From positions 62,001 through 126,000 of the forward strand of contig JADLFW010000012.1 in the NCBI GenBank assembly GCA_020849615.1: 64,000 bases of DNA, given 5' to 3'. Of the stretch, positions 59,895 through 64,000 are shown piece after piece (position 1 is the stretch's first letter; every line of letters starts with the position of its first letter). The translations under genes and the position numbers were made by a program. Below the pieces are notes generated by a model. It did not search any database and had not been told where the DNA came from. It saw only the letters and a program-made list of their open reading frames with translations. Source of the DNA: Phycisphaerales bacterium (GTDB taxonomy: Bacteria; Planctomycetota; Phycisphaerae; Phycisphaerales; UBA1924).

Positions 59895-61400
59895 CTACTT
59901 CTTCCGGTTGTCGGGCTTCTTGTCATCGTCGTTGCTGCGCTGCGAGCTCGCCGTCACCGTGAACCGCAGCGACTGGTACGCCTGCGCGGGCGGCTGCGGC
60001 GTCACCAGCCAACCCCAGAACCCCGGCGAGCCGTACGCCAGCACCGTCGTCGGCGGATGGAACTGCAACGCGAACGGCACCACCTCGTTCAGGTCGTTGT
60101 TGTCCCCGAAATACTCCCACGGCTTGTCGATCGGCGGCGGACGCGAGCTCTTCTTCCGCATCCGCGCCGGGTCCACCGGCACCCAGTTGATCGTGTTGTT
60201 CACCTCGTCGTACAGGCAGAACTCCACCCACGACCGCAGCGTCGCCCGCTCCTTGCGCTTGTTCAGGAAGTTCTCCCGCTCCCCCGCCGCCTCCCGCGCG
60301 TACCCGATCACCGTCCGGGCCGGCAGCCCGGCCTCCCGGTAGCACGCCGCCAGCACGCACGTCAGGTCGAACTCGCTCCCACGCTTCAGGCCCATCGCCC
60401 CCGGCGCCCCCACCAGCCCGATCCCCTCGATCATCCCCTCCCGCGTGTACGTCAGACCCTCCCCGCTGGGCTGCATCATCGCCACCACCTCGCCCGCGAT
60501 GTACTTCGCCAGCGTCACCGGCGGCACGCTCCGCGGGTTCCCCTTCGTCCACCGCTTCACCGCATCCTTCACGATCGTCATGTCGTACTGGCCGTTGATC
60601 CCATCCTGCGTGATGTAGTCCTGCGGCTTGAACGTCGCCGCCGCCTCCTTGGGCCACTCCCCAGTCGGCCATCCCACCTTCAACGCCGCCTTCTCATCAA
60701 ACTTCGTCTGCCCCACCCGCGCCGGGATCTCCAGCCGCAGCTCCACCTCCCGCGCCGTCATGTCCTTCGCATCCCACCGGGCCAGCCTCACCCCGGACTG
60801 GTAATCCCCCGTCAGCAGCGTCGGCGCCTTCGACACCAGCTGGTCGTTGATGTACAGCTCCCCCTTCACCATCCCCGACCGCGCCTCGCCCTCCGGGTCC
60901 TTCCCCCCCCGCTTCTGGAACACCGACCCCGCCCGGAACGACGCCGTCGTCTCCAGGATCGGGAACACAAACGCCAGCGTCTTGAAATCCAGCTCCCGGA
61001 TCACCGGCATGTTCTGCGCATCCCGGTCGCTCGATCGGTCCGTCCTCACATTCACGTTGATCGTCAGCGTCAGGTCCTTCATCTGCAGCTGCGTGATGTA
61101 CGGGCCCACCGCCGGCGCGGGCCGCTTCGGCGCGGGCGGCGCCGCCTGCCCCGGCTGCGTCGCCCCCGGCACCCCCGGCGCCCCCGGAGCCGCCGGCTGA
61201 TTGCTCTTCCCGGGCGGGCTCGTCCTGCCGGGCTGCCCAGGCGTCGTCGTCGGCGCAGGCTTCTTGTCCGGCTGCGTATTGGATTGCCCCAGCGCGGGCC
61301 CGGCCACCAGCGCCACCGCCAGCCCCGCCGCCGCCAGCCACCCGAACCCGACCCCGAATCCCGCCCCGTTCTCGCGCTGTCCACCCGTGCCGCTGCTCAT
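59895..61400 (-). CDS. Exported transglutaminase-like-fold protein, catalytic histidine missing
   Basis: 501 residues. Signal peptide (about 15-39, ending VAGPALGQS), then a long Pro/Gly/Thr-rich linker (to about 98), a beta-rich middle domain, and a transglutaminase-like core: LTCVLAACYREAGLPARTVIGYA with the cysteine, then LRSWVEFCLYDE where the family usually has HAWVE, and WVPVDPA with the aspartate. The histidine of the triad is thus replaced, suggesting a non-catalytic or altered fold. ATG 61400 has AAGGAGG 6 nt upstream. The C-terminus is strongly charged (DDDKKPDNRKK). Confidence 0.78.
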   Translation of the reverse strand: MSSGTGGQRENGAGFGVGFGWLAAAGLAVALVAGPALGQSNTQPDKKPAPTTTPGQPGRTSPPGKSNQPAAPGAPGVPGATQPGQAAPPAPKRPAPAVGPYITQLQMKDLTLTINVNVRTDRSSDRDAQNMPVIRELDFKTLAFVFPILETTASFRAGSVFQKRGGKDPEGEARSGMVKGELYINDQLVSKAPTLLTGDYQSGVRLARWDAKDMTAREVELRLEIPARVGQTKFDEKAALKVGWPTGEWPKEAAATFKPQDYITQDGINGQYDMTIVKDAVKRWTKGNPRSVPPVTLAKYIAGEVVAMMQPSGEGLTYTREGMIEGIGLVGAPGAMGLKRGSEFDLTCVLAACYREAGLPARTVIGYAREAAGERENFLNKRKERATLRSWVEFCLYDEVNNTINWVPVDPARMRKKSSRPPPIDKPWEYFGDNNDLNEVVPFALQFHPPTTVLAYGSPGFWGWLVTPQPPAQAYQSLRFTVTASSQRSNDDDKKPDNRKK

Positions 61401-61478
61401 CACATGCCTCCTTCAACCCCTGTTCTACCGAAGCCTATCGCCCCCGGCCGCACCCCGCCCCACCCCCACCCCACCCCC

Positions 61479-61484
61479 TAAACT
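61479..61484 (+). promoter_or_regulatory. -10 box positioned for a leaderless fumC transcript
   Basis: TAAACT ends 6 nt before the fumC ATG. There is no ribosome-binding site in the remaining GCCCGC. Confidence 0.4.
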
Positions 61485-61490
61485 GCCCGC

Positions 61491-63071
61491 ATGACCCCCA
61501 CGACCCCAACGCCCGCGACGACCCCCACGACTTCGACCCCCTCCATCTCCGCCGGTTCCGCTCGCGAATCCCGCACCGAAAAGGACACCATGGGCCCCAT
61601 GGAAGTCCCCGCCTCCGCCCTCTACGGCGCCTCCACCCAGCGCGCTGTCCTCAACTTCCCCATCTCGGCCCGCCCCGTCCCCGAGCTCATCATCAAGGCC
61701 TACGCCACCCTCAAGGCCGCCTGCGCCACCGTCAACCACCGCCTCGGCCGACTCGATGACAACCGCACCCGGGCCATCCTCGAAGCCTGCCGCGAGATCG
61801 CCGATGGCCTCCCGGCCTTCGGCGGCCTCTCCGCCCATTTCCCCATCGACATCTACCAGACCGGCTCGGGCACTTCCACCAACATGAACATCAACGAGGT
61901 CATCGCCAACCTCGTCTGCGTCCGCCACCACAAGCCCATCGGCCTCTCCAAAGACCCCGCCTGGATCGCCGCCGGCGGTGTCCACCCCAACGACCACGTC
62001 AACCTGGGCCAGTCCTCCAACGACACCTTCCCCACCGCGATGCACATCGCCGCCGCTCTCCTCATCAAGAACGAACTCCTCCCCGCCGTCCAGTCCATCG
62101 CCGAAGACCTCGAATCCAAGGCCCGGGCCTGGGACAAAATCGTCAAAATCGGCCGCACCCACCTGCAGGATGCCACCCCCATCCGCCTCGGCCAGGAGTT
62201 CTCCGGCTACGCCTCCCAGATGCGCCACGCCGAAGAACGGCTCCACAGGAGCCTTCACACGTTAAGTGAGCTCGCTATCGGAGGGACCGCCGTCGGCACC
62301 GGCATCAACACCCACGAAGACTTCGGCCGCCTCATCGCCGCCGAGCTCACCCAGCAGACGGGCCTGCACTTCCGCGAAGCCGTCAACCACTTCGAAGCCC
62401 AGGCCGCCAAGGATGCCATCGTCGAGACGTCGGGCCATCTCAAGACCATCGCCGTCAGCCTCACCAAGATCGCCAACGACATCCGCTGGCTCGGCTCCGG
62501 GCCGCGCTGCGGCATCGGCGAACTCATCCTCCCCGCCGTCCAGCCCGGCTCCTCCATCATGCCCGGCAAGACCAACCCCGTCATCTGCGAAGCCCTCATC
62601 ATGGTCTGCTGCACCGTCATCGGCAACGATGCCGCCATCACCATGGGCGGCCTCGGCGGCATCGGCTCCCTCCTCGACCTCAACGTCGCCATGCCCATGA
62701 TGGCCGCCCACACCCTCGACTCCATCCACCTCCTCGCCCGCGGCATCACCGTCTTCCAGGCCAACCTCCTCGCCGGGCCAACCGCCCCCCCGGATGGCGG
62801 CCTCAAGCCCGATGAGGCCCGCTGCAAGAGCCTCATCGAAGGCTCCCTCGCCATGTGCACCAGCCTCGTCCCCATCATCGGCTACGACAAGTCCGCTGCG
62901 CTCGCCAAGGAAGCCTTCAAGCAGGGCCTGACTGTCCGCGAACTGGCCCACAAATCTGTGGTCGGCACCAAGGCCCTTGACGGCTCGACGATTTCCAAGT
63001 TAGATATCGACAAGGCCCTCGACCCCTGGTCCATGACCCTGCCGGGGGGTGAGGGGAGCGCGGGGGGATGA
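61491..63071 (+). CDS. fumC: Fumarate hydratase, class II
   Basis: 526 residues, fumarase/aspartase superfamily; interconverts fumarate and malate in the citric acid cycle. A low-complexity Thr/Pro N-terminus of about 25 residues precedes the typical start SRTEKDTMGPMEVP. Landmarks: TGSGTSTNMNINEVIA, HPNDHVNLGQSSNDTFPTAMH, and the signature GSSIMPGKTNP. fumC is preferred over aspartase because of the ESRTEKDTMG opening and overall pattern. A shorter start within the Thr/Pro tract is possible. An abrupt drop in GC content begins immediately after its stop. Confidence 0.93.
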   Translation: MTPTTPTPATTPTTSTPSISAGSARESRTEKDTMGPMEVPASALYGASTQRAVLNFPISARPVPELIIKAYATLKAACATVNHRLGRLDDNRTRAILEACREIADGLPAFGGLSAHFPIDIYQTGSGTSTNMNINEVIANLVCVRHHKPIGLSKDPAWIAAGGVHPNDHVNLGQSSNDTFPTAMHIAAALLIKNELLPAVQSIAEDLESKARAWDKIVKIGRTHLQDATPIRLGQEFSGYASQMRHAEERLHRSLHTLSELAIGGTAVGTGINTHEDFGRLIAAELTQQTGLHFREAVNHFEAQAAKDAIVETSGHLKTIAVSLTKIANDIRWLGSGPRCGIGELILPAVQPGSSIMPGKTNPVICEALIMVCCTVIGNDAAITMGGLGGIGSLLDLNVAMPMMAAHTLDSIHLLARGITVFQANLLAGPTAPPDGGLKPDEARCKSLIEGSLAMCTSLVPIIGYDKSAALAKEAFKQGLTVRELAHKSVVGTKALDGSTISKLDIDKALDPWSMTLPGGEGSAGG

Positions 63072-64000
63072 CATCTTGGCAAAGAAAAAAAACAACACAA
63101 AAAAGAGAGCCGATTACCATCTGACTCGTATCTTCGATTTAGAATTAAAAGTAAGGGAACGGAAGAAACCAAAGGCACACATCGAGATCAACTTCCGTCT
63201 TTCTCCGAAGCTTTAAACACAGCCCAATCTTCATTAATCGCAATACGCCGCTACACACAGACGGTCTCCGAACTTGCTGCGCAGGCGAGAGTAGAAAATA
63301 TTAGAACTTTCACTTCCTTTGCCATAGACAGAATCAAGGAAAACACAGAGAGACTCAAGAACGGCACAGCAGCAGACGTTACAGGTACGTTAGCTGATCT
63401 TGTTATTGATTTTATCTCTCCATCGGCAAGCAAAACAGAACCAATCAGATCTCACAGCGTTCCAATACAATCAAGAGATCATCTAGAGATTGTAGGCAAA
63501 TACTTCGAGAGCAGTGCTGCGCCTCGTCATGTACTCGGAACAACCAGTGTTCAATTTATTGCAAACACTCTGGAGCTGTTTTGGGCCGACTTGCTACGTG
63601 CCACCTATAAGGCAAAACCAGATTATATCCCCAAAGATCGCACAATTAAATATGGCGACATCTTCGGCCTGACTGACATATTAGAAATTCGAAGGCAAAT
63701 CATAGAACAAGAGGCTGAAGCTTATAACCGGCTTTCTACTGAAGAGCAAATTGATCGCATCGTTAAGTTTATTAAAATTGTTGATTTACACAAAGCCATA
63801 CCATGCCTGGGCAATGTTGCCGAAATGCTGCTACGTAGACATGCAATTGTTCATGCGGGAGGCGTAGCTTCGCCAGAGTACATCAGACGAATTTCAGATG
63901 TCGAAAACCTCAACACTCGCAGCGTTAAGACTGGAGACATGCTTAGCTGCAGTGAAGAATATTTGAACGACGTCTGGAACCAGACTACATTTGTCTGTGT
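63072..64000 (+). CDS. HEPN-like protein, incomplete at the window end, start unresolved
   Basis: An open frame of 309 codons without a stop runs from the fumC stop to the window edge, in AT-rich DNA unlike everything before it. It has no ATG, GTG or TTG near its beginning (first TTG near 63592, first ATG near 63828), so the start must be in another frame or the gene is disrupted. Protein features: SSLIAIRRYTQTVSELAAQAR, SVQFIANTLELFWADLL, and near the end LLRRHAIVHAGGVASPEY. The last has the RxxxxH active-site spacing and following pattern of HEPN RNase-type domains. HEPN proteins occur in toxin, defence and RNA-processing systems. Identification rests on this motif only. Confidence 0.6.
63076..63216 (+). 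CDS. Short lysine-rich frame at the start of the AT-rich region (possible 5' part of the HEPN gene)
   Basis: 46 codons from TTG 63076 (GGGGGG 8 nt upstream), reading AKKKNNTKKRADYHL, then RIFDLELKVRERKKPKAH, ending at TAA 63214-63216. It lies one frame away from the long open frame that follows. It contains an 8-A run and two classical slippery heptamers, A-AAA-AAC (63087-63093) and A-AAA-AAG (63099-63105). It may be the true N-terminus joined by an indel or by -1 frameshifting, or a chance frame. Confidence 0.35.
   Translation: MAKKKNNTKKRADYHLTRIFDLELKVRERKKPKAHIEINFRLSPKL

Overview
The window is about 64 kb of GC-rich (roughly 70%) bacterial chromosome. It is tightly packed, with many ATGA or GTGA stop/start overlaps. 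The content fits a planctomycete, most likely of the Phycisphaerae/Phycisphaerales type. The clues are pseudopilin-like proteins with a FTLIELL N-terminus, paired ECF sigma factors with membrane partners, recurrent membrane proteins with a CxxC(G/R)Y zinc ribbon, FG-GAP/UnbV proteins, and GC-rich palindromic repeats between and inside genes. The taxonomic assignment is an inference from gene content; no rRNA or tRNA gene was seen.

Layout. 1-2.9 kb: pyruvate dehydrogenase genes (pdhB partial, pdhC) with two small unknowns. 3-13.5 kb: a mostly minus-strand block with an arginine/ornithine succinyltransferase cluster (astC-, astA-, astD-like), an arginase-family enzyme, an M20 deacylase/carboxypeptidase and an M48 protease. 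Together these could form an AST-type catabolic route lacking AstB and AstE. 13.5-16.2 kb: an ArsR-methyltransferase fusion regulator followed by ahcY. 16.2-20.5 kb: two back-to-back ECF sigma modules. 20.5-22.2 kb: rpmI-rplT and a site-2 protease homologue. 22.2-33 kb: a second ureohydrolase, galK, a POT transporter, guanine deaminase, a UDP-sugar dehydrogenase, an M61 protease, a BtpA-family protein and a tRNA-binding protein.

33.1-43.7 kb: one very compact eight-gene minus-strand operon. It encodes a von Willebrand A protein with a TonB-like membrane anchor, an exported protein, one ExbB/MotA channel protein, two ExbD proteins, two very large repeat-type proteins and an exported zinc-ribbon protein. 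I regard this as the most interesting system in the window: a proton-channel-energised envelope machine in which a vWA domain may take the place of the TonB effector domain.

43.9-63.1 kb: pyrH-frr, sppA, a MoxR ATPase, a CDGSH protein, a YdiJ-type FAD/Fe-S dehydrogenase, DUF4139 and DUF488 proteins, an FG-GAP protein, dps, a transglutaminase-fold protein and fumC. Several families of palindromic repeats are scattered here, some inserted in frame inside coding sequences. From 63.07 kb the base composition falls abruptly to AT-rich. An unfinished reading frame with a HEPN-type RxxxxH motif runs off the window, suggesting the border of an acquired (possibly defence or toxin) region.
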